Source: Micromonospora sp. WMMD812
Lineage (GTDB): Bacteria; Actinomycetota; Actinomycetes; Mycobacteriales; Micromonosporaceae
DNA: 64,000 bases
Assembly: GCF_027497215.1 (NCBI RefSeq)
Contig: NZ_CP114904.1
Location: 372,001 to 436,000, forward strand
Reading direction: 5' to 3'
The position numbers and the translations under genes were made by a program. Below are positions 42,200-49,536 of this stretch, piece by piece (positions within the stretch are counted from its first letter, which is position 1; each line of letters starts with the position of its first letter). The notes beneath the pieces are model-generated. The model was given only the letters and a program-made list of their open reading frames with translations, searched no databases and was not told where the DNA came from.

Positions 42200-43984
42200 T
42201 CAGCGGATGCCGTGTGACTGGAGCCAGAGTTCCAGCAGGCCGAGCTGCCAGAGCTTGTTGCTGCCCGCCGCCGCCTCGGCCTGATCCGGCTCGGCGAGCA
42301 GCCGCGCCACGTACTCCGGGCGGAACAACCCGCGCTCGTGGGCGGCCGGCGCCCGCAACGCCTCGGTGACCAGTTCGCGGACCGGACCGTCCACGTTGCG
42401 CAGCGCGGGCACCGGAAAATAGCCCTTGGGGCGGTCGACCACGTCGGCGGAAAGCACCTCCCGCGCGACCTCCTTGAGCACCCTCTTGCCGCCCTGTCCG
42501 ACCTTGTGCTCCGGCGGGCAGCGGGCCGCGAGGGTTACCAGGTCCTGGTCCAGGAAGGGTGTGCGCACCTCCAGACCCCAGGCCATGCTCATGCTGTCCA
42601 CCCGCTTGACGGGGTCGTCGGGAAGCATCAGGTGGGTGTCCAGTCGCAGCACCGCGTCCAGCGCGGTGTCCGCGCCCGCAGCGGCGAGGTGCGCGTCCAG
42701 CAGGTCCCGGCTGGCGTCGTGGTCGAGCACGTAGGCCGGGTCGACCACCCGGTTCAGCTCGGCGTGGTCCCGGTCGAAGAACGCCGCGGCGAACTGCGCC
42801 GCGGCGGCGTCGCGGGGTATCCGCGTCAGCGGCTGGTGATAGCCGTAGCCGGCGAAGACCTCGTCGGCGCCCTGCCCGGACTGGGCCACCTTGACGTGCC
42901 GGGCCACCTGCTCGGAGAGCAGATGGAACCCGACCACGTCGTGGCTGCCCATGGGCTCGGTCATGGCCAGCACGGTGCGGCGCAACGCCGGCACCAGGTC
43001 GTCGTCGGTGAGGTGGATGCGCTGGTGGTCGGTGTCGAAGGTGCGCGCGACGAGGTCCGAGTAGTGGAACTCGTCGCCGGACTCGTCGCCTCGGCTGTCG
43101 AAGCCGATGCTGAACGTGCGCAGGTGCTCCTGCCCGGCCTCGGCGAGCAGCGCCACGATGAGGCTGGAGTCCAGGCCGCCGGAGAGCAGGACGCCGACGG
43201 GGACGTCGGCGACGAGCCGCCGGCGTACGGCCGTGCGCAGCGCGTCCCCGACGGCCGCCTGCCAGTCCCGGGCGTCCAGGGCCGCGTCGGCCGGCTCCCG
43301 GACGTAGTCCGGCCGCCAGTACACCTCGTCGCGGCTGCGCCCGTCGGCCTCCACGATCCGCACGGTGGCCGGCGGCAGCTTGCGTACGCCGCGCAGAATG
43401 GTCCGCGGCGCCGGCACGATCGAGTGCCAGGAGAGGTAGTGGTGCAGGGCGACGGGGTCGATGCTTGTGTCCACGTCACCGGCGCGCAGCAGCGCCGGGA
43501 GGCTGGAGGCGAACCGGAGCCGGCCGGGGGACTCGGCGAGGTAGAGCGGCTTGATGCCGAGCCGGTCGCGGGCCAGCACGAGCCGCCGCCGGGCCCGATC
43601 GACCAGTCCGATAGCGAACATGCCGACCAGGTGGTCGACGAACCGCTCGCCCCACCGGGCGTACGCCACGAGGATCACCTCGGTGTCGCTGGTGGAGTGG
43701 AAGGTGTACCCGGCGTCGCGTAGCTCCTCGCGCAGTTGCGGGTAGTTGTAGACGCAGCCGTTGAACACGAGGGCGAGGCCGAGGTCGGTGCGCACCATCG
43801 GCTGGGCGCCGGCGTCGGAGAGGTCGATGATCGTCAGCCGGCGGTGCCCGAGGGTGATCCAGTCGTCGTTCCACAGCCCTTCGCCGTCCGGGCCCCGGGA
43901 GCGCAGCGCCTCGGTCATGCGGGTGACCGCCGCGGCGTCCGGCCTCGATCCGTCGAAGCGTGCCTCCCCGGTGATGCCGCACAT
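42200..43984 (-). CDS. AsnB-like N-acetylglutaminylglutamine amidotransferase
   Basis: The 594-aa asparagine synthetase-type enzyme has an N-terminal class II glutaminase (catalytic Cys2; RGPDGEGLW, GHRRLTIIDLSDAGAQP, FNGCVYNYPQLREEL) and a C-terminal synthetase with PP-loop GVLLSGGLDSSLI. The overall sequence closely resembles the N-acetylglutaminylglutamine amidotransferase subgroup, which makes the dipeptide osmolyte NAGGN. The usual NAGGN synthetase partner is not in the window, so the product is uncertain. The ATG at 43984 has no Shine-Dalgarno of its own. It overlaps the stop of a 12-codon leader ORF (TGATG), implying coupled translation. Confidence 0.88.
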   Translation of the reverse strand: MCGITGEARFDGSRPDAAAVTRMTEALRSRGPDGEGLWNDDWITLGHRRLTIIDLSDAGAQPMVRTDLGLALVFNGCVYNYPQLREELRDAGYTFHSTSDTEVILVAYARWGERFVDHLVGMFAIGLVDRARRRLVLARDRLGIKPLYLAESPGRLRFASSLPALLRAGDVDTSIDPVALHHYLSWHSIVPAPRTILRGVRKLPPATVRIVEADGRSRDEVYWRPDYVREPADAALDARDWQAAVGDALRTAVRRRLVADVPVGVLLSGGLDSSLIVALLAEAGQEHLRTFSIGFDSRGDESGDEFHYSDLVARTFDTDHQRIHLTDDDLVPALRRTVLAMTEPMGSHDVVGFHLLSEQVARHVKVAQSGQGADEVFAGYGYHQPLTRIPRDAAAAQFAAAFFDRDHAELNRVVDPAYVLDHDASRDLLDAHLAAAGADTALDAVLRLDTHLMLPDDPVKRVDSMSMAWGLEVRTPFLDQDLVTLAARCPPEHKVGQGGKRVLKEVAREVLSADVVDRPKGYFPVPALRNVDGPVRELVTEALRAPAAHERGLFRPEYVARLLAEPDQAEAAAGSNKLWQLGLLELWLQSHGIR

Positions 43985-44022
43985 CAGCGGAGGTCACCGG
44001 GCTCAGGGGTCAGCAGAGGCAC
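43984..44022 (-). CDS. 12-codon leader ORF coupled to the AsnB-like gene
   Basis: GTG at 44022 with AGGAGG (44031-44036) 8 nt upstream encodes MPLLTPEPGDLR and stops in TGA, which shares one base with the asnB-like ATG (TGATG). The amidotransferase gene lacks its own ribosome site, so translation of this leader probably loads ribosomes for it. No run of regulatory codons (e.g. Asn/Gln) is visible, arguing against classical amino-acid attenuation. Confidence 0.6.
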   Translation of the reverse strand: MPLLTPEPGDLR

Positions 44023-44135
44023 CGCGCAACCCTCCTGTCACCCGGGCGGTCGCCCGGTGGCATCGGTCCCGTCGATCGGACGGGCGGCACGGCTACCCGC
44101 GGCGGCGGTGACCAAACCCGGGCCGGGCGCCGGCG

Positions 44136-44558
44136 TCAGCCGCGCAGGGTACGCAGGATCCGGGCGAGCTGGTCGCGGTCGGCCGGGTCGAGGTGGGCGA
44201 AGAACCGGTCCGCCTCGGCCTGCCGCGCGGCCCGGATGGCGGCGCCGGTGCGGGTGCCCTCGGCGGTGAGCGCGACCAGGGTGGCCCGGCGGTCGTTCGG
44301 GTCGGGCCGCCGCTCGACCAGGCCTCGGGCCTGCAGGTCGTCGACGACCTCGGTGGCGGAGCGGGGCGCGATGCGCAGGTGCTCGGCGAGCGCGCCGGGC
44401 CGCAGCACGCCGTGCCGGGTCAGGGCGGCGAGCGCGCGGGCCTGGCTGGGGGTGACGTCCCAGGGCGCCAGGGCGTCGCGGGTGCGGTGCCGCAGCCGGC
44501 GGGCCACCCCCCAGAACGCCTCGGCCAGGGTCTCGTCGTCGCCGTCCGCCTCGGTCAC
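44136..44558 (-). CDS. MarR family transcriptional regulator
   Basis: The 140-aa MarR protein has LAEAFWGVARRLRHRTRDAL, winged helix VTPSQARALAALTRHGVLRPGALAEHLRIAPRSATEVVDDLQARGLVERRPDPNDRRATLVALT with the wing RPDPNDRR. It is divergent from an ABC exporter gene, with dyads between them, so it likely represses the exporter and itself. The GTG at 44558 has no ribosome site; a short leader or leaderless start is likely. The ligand is unknown. Confidence 0.92.
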   Translation of the reverse strand: MTEADGDDETLAEAFWGVARRLRHRTRDALAPWDVTPSQARALAALTRHGVLRPGALAEHLRIAPRSATEVVDDLQARGLVERRPDPNDRRATLVALTAEGTRTGAAIRAARQAEADRFFAHLDPADRDQLARILRTLRG

Positions 44559-44566
44559 GGGAATAC

Positions 44567-44586
44567 CGTAGCAGCAGGTACGGTTG
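44567..44586. promoter_or_regulatory. dyad ACCGTA-N8-TACGGT near marR start
   Basis: Inverted repeat ACCGTA/TACGGT beginning within 10 bp of the marR start codon. Together with the palindrome at 44590-44602 it marks the shared regulatory region of marR and the exporter. The exact base limits are approximate to 1-2 nt. Confidence 0.5.
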
Positions 44587-44589
44587 TTC

Positions 44590-44602
44590 CCTCATGATGA
44601 GG
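44590..44602. promoter_or_regulatory. MarR-type palindrome CCTCATGATGAGG
   Basis: Perfect 13-bp palindrome between the divergent marR and ABC exporter genes, flanked by GGTTG and CAACC. It is the best candidate MarR operator. Confidence 0.65.
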
Positions 44603-44641
44603 CAACCTCAGCAATTCCCCCGACGAAGGTAGGTACCCCTC

Positions 44642-46435
44642 TTGGATTCCACCCCCACCGGCCGCGACCGCGGCCCCCGCACCGTCAGCGCCGCGGAGAA
44701 GGCGCAGGCCCGGCAGGTGTCGCTGCGGCGCGTCGCCGGGTTGTTCACCCCGCACCGCGGCGCGCTCGGCGCCGTGACCGCGATCATCGTGGCCTCCTCG
44801 GTCATCGCGATGGCCTCGCCGTTCCTGCTCCGCCACGTGATCGACGAGGCCCTGCCGGAACGCGACCTGACCCTGTTGATCTGGCTGGTCGTCGGCATGG
44901 TCGCGGTGGCCGCCGTCACCGCCGTCCTCGGCGTGGTGCAGACCTGGATCTCCACCCGGGTCGGCCAGCAGGTGATGCACCGGCTGCGCACCGACGTGTT
45001 CAGCCACCTCCAGCGCCAGTCGCTGGGCTTCTTCACCCGCACCCGCACCGGCGAGGTGCAGTCCCGCATCACCAACGACATCGGCGGCATGCAGTCGGTG
45101 GTCACCTCCACGGCCACCGGCGTGGCGTCCAACCTGACCACCGTGGTCGCCACCGCGGCCGCCATGGTGGCGCTGTCGTGGCGGCTCTCGCTGGTCTCGC
45201 TGCTCGTCCTCCCGCCCGCGATCTGGCTGACCCGCCGGGTCGCCCACCTGCGCCGGGAGATCACCGCCCGACGCCAGCGGGAACTCGCCGACCTCAACGT
45301 CACCGTGGAGGAGGGGCTGTCGGTCAGCGGTGTGCAGCTGGCCAAGACGCTCGGCACCGGGCCGGCGCTGATCGAGCGGTTCACCGCCTCCTCGGCCCGC
45401 CTGGTCGACCTGGAGCTGCGCAGCGAGCTCGCCGGCCGCTGGCGGATGGCCTCGATGACCATCGTCTTCGCCGCCATTCCGGCGGTCATCTACCTCAGCG
45501 CCGGGCTGCCCGGCACCGCGGGCACGCTGAGCATCGGCACCCTGGTCGCCTTCACCGCGCTCCAGGGCGGGCTGTTCCGCCCGCTGATGGGCCTGCTCAA
45601 CGTGGGTGTCTCGCTGACCGCGTCGCTGGCGCTCTTCGCGCGGATCTTCGAGTACCTGGACCTCCCGGTCGAGGTGGCCGACCCCGCCGAGCCGGTCCGG
45701 CTCGACCCGCGCACGGTCCGCGGCGAGGTACGCCTGGAGGAGGTCACCTTCAGCTACCCGGGCAGCGACACCGCCGCGGTCGCGGGGGTGTCCCTGGACG
45801 TGCCCGCCGGCACCGGCCTGGCGCTGGTCGGCGAGACCGGCTCCGGCAAGAGCACCCTCGCCGCGCTGGTCAGCCGGCTGCACGACCCGAGCAGCGGCCG
45901 GGTCACCATCGACGGCGTCGACCTGCGTGACCTGCGCCTGGCCGACCTGGCGGCGATCGTCGGCGTGGTCAGCCAGGAGACCTACCTGCTGCACACCACC
46001 GTGCGGGAGAACCTGCGCTACGCCCGGCCGGACGCTACCGACGCGGAGATCGAGGCCGCGGCCCGCGCCGCCCGGATCCACGACCTGATCGCCGGCCTGC
46101 CCGACGGGTACGACACGGTGGTCGGCTCCCGGGGCCACCGGTTCTCCGGCGGCGAGAAGCAGCGGCTTGCCATCGCCCGCACCCTGCTGCGCGACCCGCG
46201 CGTGCTGATCCTCGACGAGGCGACGAGCGCCCTGGACACCGAGACCGAACGGGCCGTGCAGCGGGCCTTCGACACGCTCGCCGAGGGGCGGACCACGATC
46301 ACCATCGCGCACCGGCTCTCCACCGTGCGCGACGCCGACCAGATCGCGGTGCTCGACCACGGCAGGATCGTGGAGAGCGGCACCCACGACGGTCTGATGG
46401 ACCGCAACGGCCGGTACGCCACCCTGGCCGCCTGA
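44642..46435 (+). CDS. ABC exporter, fused membrane and ATPase domains
   Basis: The 597-aa half-transporter has six membrane helices (about 40-320) and an ATPase domain with Walker A GETGSGKST, Q-loop VSQETYLL, signature FSGGEKQRL and Walker B VLILDEATSALD. It would dimerise and export a drug or lipid-like compound. The TTG at 44642 has AGGTAGGT 8-9 nt upstream and is the best start seen; the next in-frame GTG (about 44718) would remove 25 residues before the first helix. Divergent MarR control is likely. A strong hairpin follows (46466-46494). Confidence 0.92.
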   Translation: MDSTPTGRDRGPRTVSAAEKAQARQVSLRRVAGLFTPHRGALGAVTAIIVASSVIAMASPFLLRHVIDEALPERDLTLLIWLVVGMVAVAAVTAVLGVVQTWISTRVGQQVMHRLRTDVFSHLQRQSLGFFTRTRTGEVQSRITNDIGGMQSVVTSTATGVASNLTTVVATAAAMVALSWRLSLVSLLVLPPAIWLTRRVAHLRREITARRQRELADLNVTVEEGLSVSGVQLAKTLGTGPALIERFTASSARLVDLELRSELAGRWRMASMTIVFAAIPAVIYLSAGLPGTAGTLSIGTLVAFTALQGGLFRPLMGLLNVGVSLTASLALFARIFEYLDLPVEVADPAEPVRLDPRTVRGEVRLEEVTFSYPGSDTAAVAGVSLDVPAGTGLALVGETGSGKSTLAALVSRLHDPSSGRVTIDGVDLRDLRLADLAAIVGVVSQETYLLHTTVRENLRYARPDATDAEIEAAARAARIHDLIAGLPDGYDTVVGSRGHRFSGGEKQRLAIARTLLRDPRVLILDEATSALDTETERAVQRAFDTLAEGRTTITIAHRLSTVRDADQIAVLDHGRIVESGTHDGLMDRNGRYATLAA

Positions 46436-46465
46436 CCGGTCGTCGCGCTCACCGGACGACCGAAA

Positions 46466-46494
46466 GGTGGCCGCGGGAGGATCCCGCGGCCACC
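46466..46494. terminator. 13-bp hairpin between convergent genes
   Basis: GGTGGCCGCGGGA (46466-46478) pairs with TCCCGCGGCCACC (46482-46494) around GGA, between the ABC exporter and FMN reductase genes. Confidence 0.9.
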
Positions 46495-46506
46495 CTCTGT
46501 GGCAGG

Positions 46507-47067
46507 TCAGCGGTTACGCAGCGGAGCGAGCGCGGTGCTCCAGGCCACGACCTGGTCGAGCATGGTGGTGAGCGGGCCCTCGTGGGCCGGGTTCGGCTTG
46601 AAGACGCTGAAGTTCTCGAAGTCGCTGAAGAGCGACAGCGCCACCTGGGCCCGCACGTCGGCCATCTGGAGCTCGGCGGCGATCAGGCGCAGGTGCTCCA
46701 CGGCCCGGGTGCCGCCGACGGAGCCGTAGCTCACGAAGCCGACGGCCTTGTTGTTCCACTCGGCGTAGAGGTAGTCGATGGCGTTCTTGAGGGCGCCCGA
46801 GGTGGAGTGGTTGTACTCCGGGGTCACCATCACGAATCCGTCGAACGCGGCGATGGTCTCGGCCCAGCGGAGCGTGTGCGGCTGGGTGTACTGGCCCATC
46901 GACGGCGGGATGGCCTCGTCGAGGTGCGGCAGCGGGTGGTCGAGCAGGTCGATGAGCTCGAACTCCGCGTCCGAGCGCTGCTTGGCCGCCTCGAGGACCC
47001 AGTGGGCGACGGCTTCGCCGTTGCGGCCCGGGCGGGTGCTGCCGAGGATGATGCCGATCCTGGTCAT
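46507..47067 (-). CDS. NADPH-dependent FMN reductase family protein
   Basis: The 186-aa flavodoxin-fold reductase has the FMN phosphate site ILGSTRPGRNGEAVAHWV, VMVTPEYNHSTSGALKNAIDYLY and GFVSYGSVGGTRAVEHLR, as in the SsuE/chromate-quinone reductase group. It would reduce FMN or quinones with NAD(P)H. It is divergent from a MarR regulator, with matched operator boxes between them, so it is a likely MarR target responding to quinones or electrophiles (inference). The ribosome site is weak. Confidence 0.92.
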   Translation of the reverse strand: MTRIGIILGSTRPGRNGEAVAHWVLEAAKQRSDAEFELIDLLDHPLPHLDEAIPPSMGQYTQPHTLRWAETIAAFDGFVMVTPEYNHSTSGALKNAIDYLYAEWNNKAVGFVSYGSVGGTRAVEHLRLIAAELQMADVRAQVALSLFSDFENFSVFKPNPAHEGPLTTMLDQVVAWSTALAPLRNR

Positions 47068-47122
47068 TGCGTGTGGTGCCCTTCCGGAAGGCTGACAGAA
47101 CGTCCCACACGCTAGACATTGA

Positions 47123-47138
47123 TTGCGTGGTCAAGCAA
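47123..47138. promoter_or_regulatory. MarR operator box 1 (TTGC-N8-GCAA)
   Basis: TTGCGTGGTCAAGCAA, sharing GGTCAAGCAA and TTGC with box 2 at 47179-47194. It lies in the promoter zone of the FMN reductase gene. Confidence 0.65.
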
Positions 47139-47178
47139 ATATCGGCCCGGTGTCCACCGTCACAGCGCGGGCAGGCTG

Positions 47179-47194
47179 TTGCCCGGTCAAGCAA
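47179..47194. promoter_or_regulatory. MarR operator box 2 with leaderless marR promoter
   Basis: TTGCCCGGTCAAGCAA sits just upstream of a -10 TAGAAT (47196-47201). The ATG at 47209 follows after 7 nt with no ribosome site, so the marR mRNA is probably leaderless and self-repressed from this box. Confidence 0.65.
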
Positions 47195-47208
47195 CTAGAA
47201 TGGTTGTC

Positions 47209-47673
47209 ATGTCCGGCACCTCCGCGCAGCCCCTGCGGCCCCTCGATCCCGACGAGGAGGCGCTGGTCCGCGAACTGGTCCGGGTGATCTACGTCCTGCC
47301 CCGGGCGATCGACGCCGACATGGTCGCGGACCGGCAGTTGCCCTTCACCGAGTACCTGGCCCTGATGCACCTCTCGGAGGCGCCCGAGCGGCACATGCGG
47401 ATGAGCGATCTCGCGGCGGCCTGCCAGCTCTCGCTGAGCGGCATGACCCGCACCGTGATCCGGCTCGAGACGCAGGGCCTGGTCAAGCGGGTCCGGTGCG
47501 AGGAGGACGCCCGCGGCAACAACGCCGTCCTGACCGACGCCGGCCTCGCCCGCCTGGCGGAGTCCTGGCCGAGTCACCTGGCCAGCGTGCGGCGGCGGCT
47601 CCTCGACCACCTCCAGGGCCTCGACCTCGCCCGGCTGGCCCGCGCGTTCCAGGGGGTCGGGACCGCCGACTGA
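47209..47673 (+). CDS. MarR family transcriptional regulator
   Basis: The 154-aa regulator has LVRELVRVIYVLPRAIDADM, winged helix YLALMHLSEAPERHMRMSDLAAACQLSLSGMTRTVIRLETQGLVKRVRCEEDARGNNAVLTDAG. CEEDARGN replaces the usual DxRxx wing, as in related actinobacterial MarRs. The start at 47209 is preceded by a -10 rather than a ribosome site. It is divergent from the FMN reductase gene. A single Cys pair (Cys in AAACQ and RVRCEE) might permit redox sensing; this is speculative. Confidence 0.92.
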   Translation: MSGTSAQPLRPLDPDEEALVRELVRVIYVLPRAIDADMVADRQLPFTEYLALMHLSEAPERHMRMSDLAAACQLSLSGMTRTVIRLETQGLVKRVRCEEDARGNNAVLTDAGLARLAESWPSHLASVRRRLLDHLQGLDLARLARAFQGVGTAD

Positions 47674-47712
47674 GTCGGGTCGTCCGGTCCCACAACTGTC
47701 TCGAAACTGTCG

Positions 47713-48465
47713 CTAAACCGTCTCAATGTCGGTGGGCGTCGCGTCCAGGTGGCGGTAGACGGTGGCGCGGGAGACGCCCAGCGTCGCGGCGATGGCCTCC
47801 ACCGAGTGGGTGCCGGCGGCGTGCATCCGGCGCGCCGCCTCGACCTGCTCGTGGCCCATCGCGCGGGGCCGCCCCGGCCGTCGCCGGGCCGGCGTCGACC
47901 GGACCTCGTCGGCCGCCGGCGCGGGCGCGGTCAGCAGCCGGCGTACGCCGTCGAGCATGTCCGCGCGGAGCACCTCGTCGGACACGTCGGTGAAGAAGAC
48001 GACCGGGTCGCTGCACATCGCGACCGCCTGCACCGCCCGGACCCGTTCCCGGCGCCCGGCGTCCGGGCCGGCGATGAACTCGTTGGCCCGCATCGCGATT
48101 CGCATCAGCCGGTGGTAGGTGTCGCCCCGCGTGATCAGGGCGATGTCGTGGAAGAGCATGCCGAGTGGCCGACGGTGGGCCAGCATGGTGTCCACCCAGC
48201 CCTCGAGCACCGTCCATCGTGCCTGCTCGGTCGGCCGCCCCTCGGCCGCGTCCAGCAGCTTCTCCAGATCGGACAGCAGCGGCTCGACCAGCGCCGCGAG
48301 CAGGTGCTCCTTCGCCGGGAAGTGGTACAGGACCGCGGCTTTGGTCAGCCGCAGGCGCTCGCCGATCTGCCGCAGCGAGGTGCGCTGGTAGCCGTGCTCG
48401 GCGAACAGGTCGAGCGCGGCGCGCAGGATCCGGCTGCGGGTGTCGTCCACGGGCTCCAGGGTCAC
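47713..48465 (-). CDS. TetR regulator with C-terminal Hin-like helix-turn-helix
   Basis: The 250-aa protein has a normal N-terminal TetR DNA-binding domain (SRILRAALDLFAEHGYQRTSLRQIGERLRLTKAAVLYHF) and TetR ligand domain to about residue 190. After an AT-hook-like RRRPGRPRAM comes a second HTH (EQVEAARRMHAAGTHSVEAIAATLGVSRATVYRHL, about 208-242) typical of Hin/resolvase tails. Two DNA-binding heads in one TetR protein is unusual. The GTG start at 48465 lacks a good ribosome site. It is divergent from an ABC exporter whose promoter holds a perfect TetR-type dyad. Confidence 0.9.
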   Translation of the reverse strand: MTLEPVDDTRSRILRAALDLFAEHGYQRTSLRQIGERLRLTKAAVLYHFPAKEHLLAALVEPLLSDLEKLLDAAEGRPTEQARWTVLEGWVDTMLAHRRPLGMLFHDIALITRGDTYHRLMRIAMRANEFIAGPDAGRRERVRAVQAVAMCSDPVVFFTDVSDEVLRADMLDGVRRLLTAPAPAADEVRSTPARRRPGRPRAMGHEQVEAARRMHAAGTHSVEAIAATLGVSRATVYRHLDATPTDIETV

Positions 48466-48509
48466 GCCGCCAGCGTAACCGCCGTCCTGACCGGTGGCCG
48501 GGATCACCG

Positions 48510-48539
48510 TTGAGCCGACTGACCGACGGTCAGTACAGT
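48510..48539 (+). promoter_or_regulatory. ABC exporter promoter overlapped by the TetR operator
   Basis: -35 TTGAGC (48510-48515), 18-bp spacer, -10 TACAGT (48534-48539). The perfect dyad ACTGACC-GAC-GGTCAGT (48518-48534) fills the spacer, so binding would block polymerase. Confidence 0.75.
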
Positions 48540-48573
48540 GGGATGGTCGGTGCGTCACACGACAGGAGGGGCG

Positions 48574-49536
48574 ATGGCCGTCATCTCGGTCGGAAACCTG
48601 GTCAAGACATTCGGCGGCATCCGGGCGCTCGACGGCCTCGACCTGCGGGTCGAGGCGGGGGAGGTGCACGGCTTCCTCGGGCCCAACGGCGCCGGGAAGT
48701 CCACCACCATCCGCGTCCTGCTCGGCCTGCTGCGCCGCGACTCCGGCGAGGCACGGGTGCTCGACGCCGATCCCTGGCGCGACGCGGTGCGCCTGCACCG
48801 CCGGCTGGCGTACGTGCCCGGCGACGTGAGCCTCTGGCCCAACCTCTCCGGCGGCGAGGCGATCGACCTGCTCGGCGAGCTGCGCGGCGGCCTCGACCGC
48901 CGCCGCCGCGACGAGCTGCTGAACGCCTTCGACCTGGACCCGACCCGCAAGTGCCGCACCTACTCCAAGGGCAACCGGCAGAAGGTCGCCATCGTCGCCG
49001 CCTTCGCCTCCGACGTCGAGCTGTACGTGCTCGACGAGCCCACCTCCGGCCTCGACCCGCTCATGGAGGCGGTGTTCCAGGACGAGGTCCGGCGGATCAA
49101 GCGGGACGGCGCGACCGTGCTGCTCTCCAGCCACGTGCTCGCCGAGGTCGAGGCGCTCTGCGACCGGGTCAGCATCATCCGCGAGGGCCGCACCGTCGAG
49201 TCCGGCAGCCTCGCCGAGCTGCGCCACCTCACGCGTACAGCCGTGACCGTGGAGACCGCCCGCCCGGTGGACGGCCTCGACGCGCTCCCCGGCGTCCACG
49301 CCGTACGCGAGGTCGACGGGCGTACCCACCTGGAGGTCGAGCCGGCGCACCTGGACGAGCTGCTCGGCCAGCTCATCCGCTTCGGCGTCCGCGCGCTCAC
49401 CAGCACGCCGCCCACCCTGGAGGAGCTGTTCCTGCGCCACTACGGCGACGAGCGCGCCGCCGACGGGCCGCCGAGCGCCGAGCGCGCCGCCGACGGGCGC
49501 CCGAGCGGCGGGTCGCGGCGGGCGGCCGTCCGATGA
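48574..49536 (+). CDS. ABC transporter ATP-binding protein
   Basis: The 320-aa ATPase has Walker A FLGPNGAGKSTTI, the unusual signature YSKGNRQKVAI in place of LSGGQ (seen in exporters of the polyketide-resistance type), and Walker B LYVLDEPTSGLD. A C-terminal domain follows (about 215-300), then a duplicated ERAADGPPS/ERAADGRPS tail. It drives the permease encoded next (ATGA overlap). The ATG at 48574 has AGGAGGGG 3-5 nt upstream. Divergent TetR control from the dyad at 48518-48534. Confidence 0.93.
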   Translation: MAVISVGNLVKTFGGIRALDGLDLRVEAGEVHGFLGPNGAGKSTTIRVLLGLLRRDSGEARVLDADPWRDAVRLHRRLAYVPGDVSLWPNLSGGEAIDLLGELRGGLDRRRRDELLNAFDLDPTRKCRTYSKGNRQKVAIVAAFASDVELYVLDEPTSGLDPLMEAVFQDEVRRIKRDGATVLLSSHVLAEVEALCDRVSIIREGRTVESGSLAELRHLTRTAVTVETARPVDGLDALPGVHAVREVDGRTHLEVEPAHLDELLGQLIRFGVRALTSTPPTLEELFLRHYGDERAADGPPSAERAADGRPSGGSRRAAVR

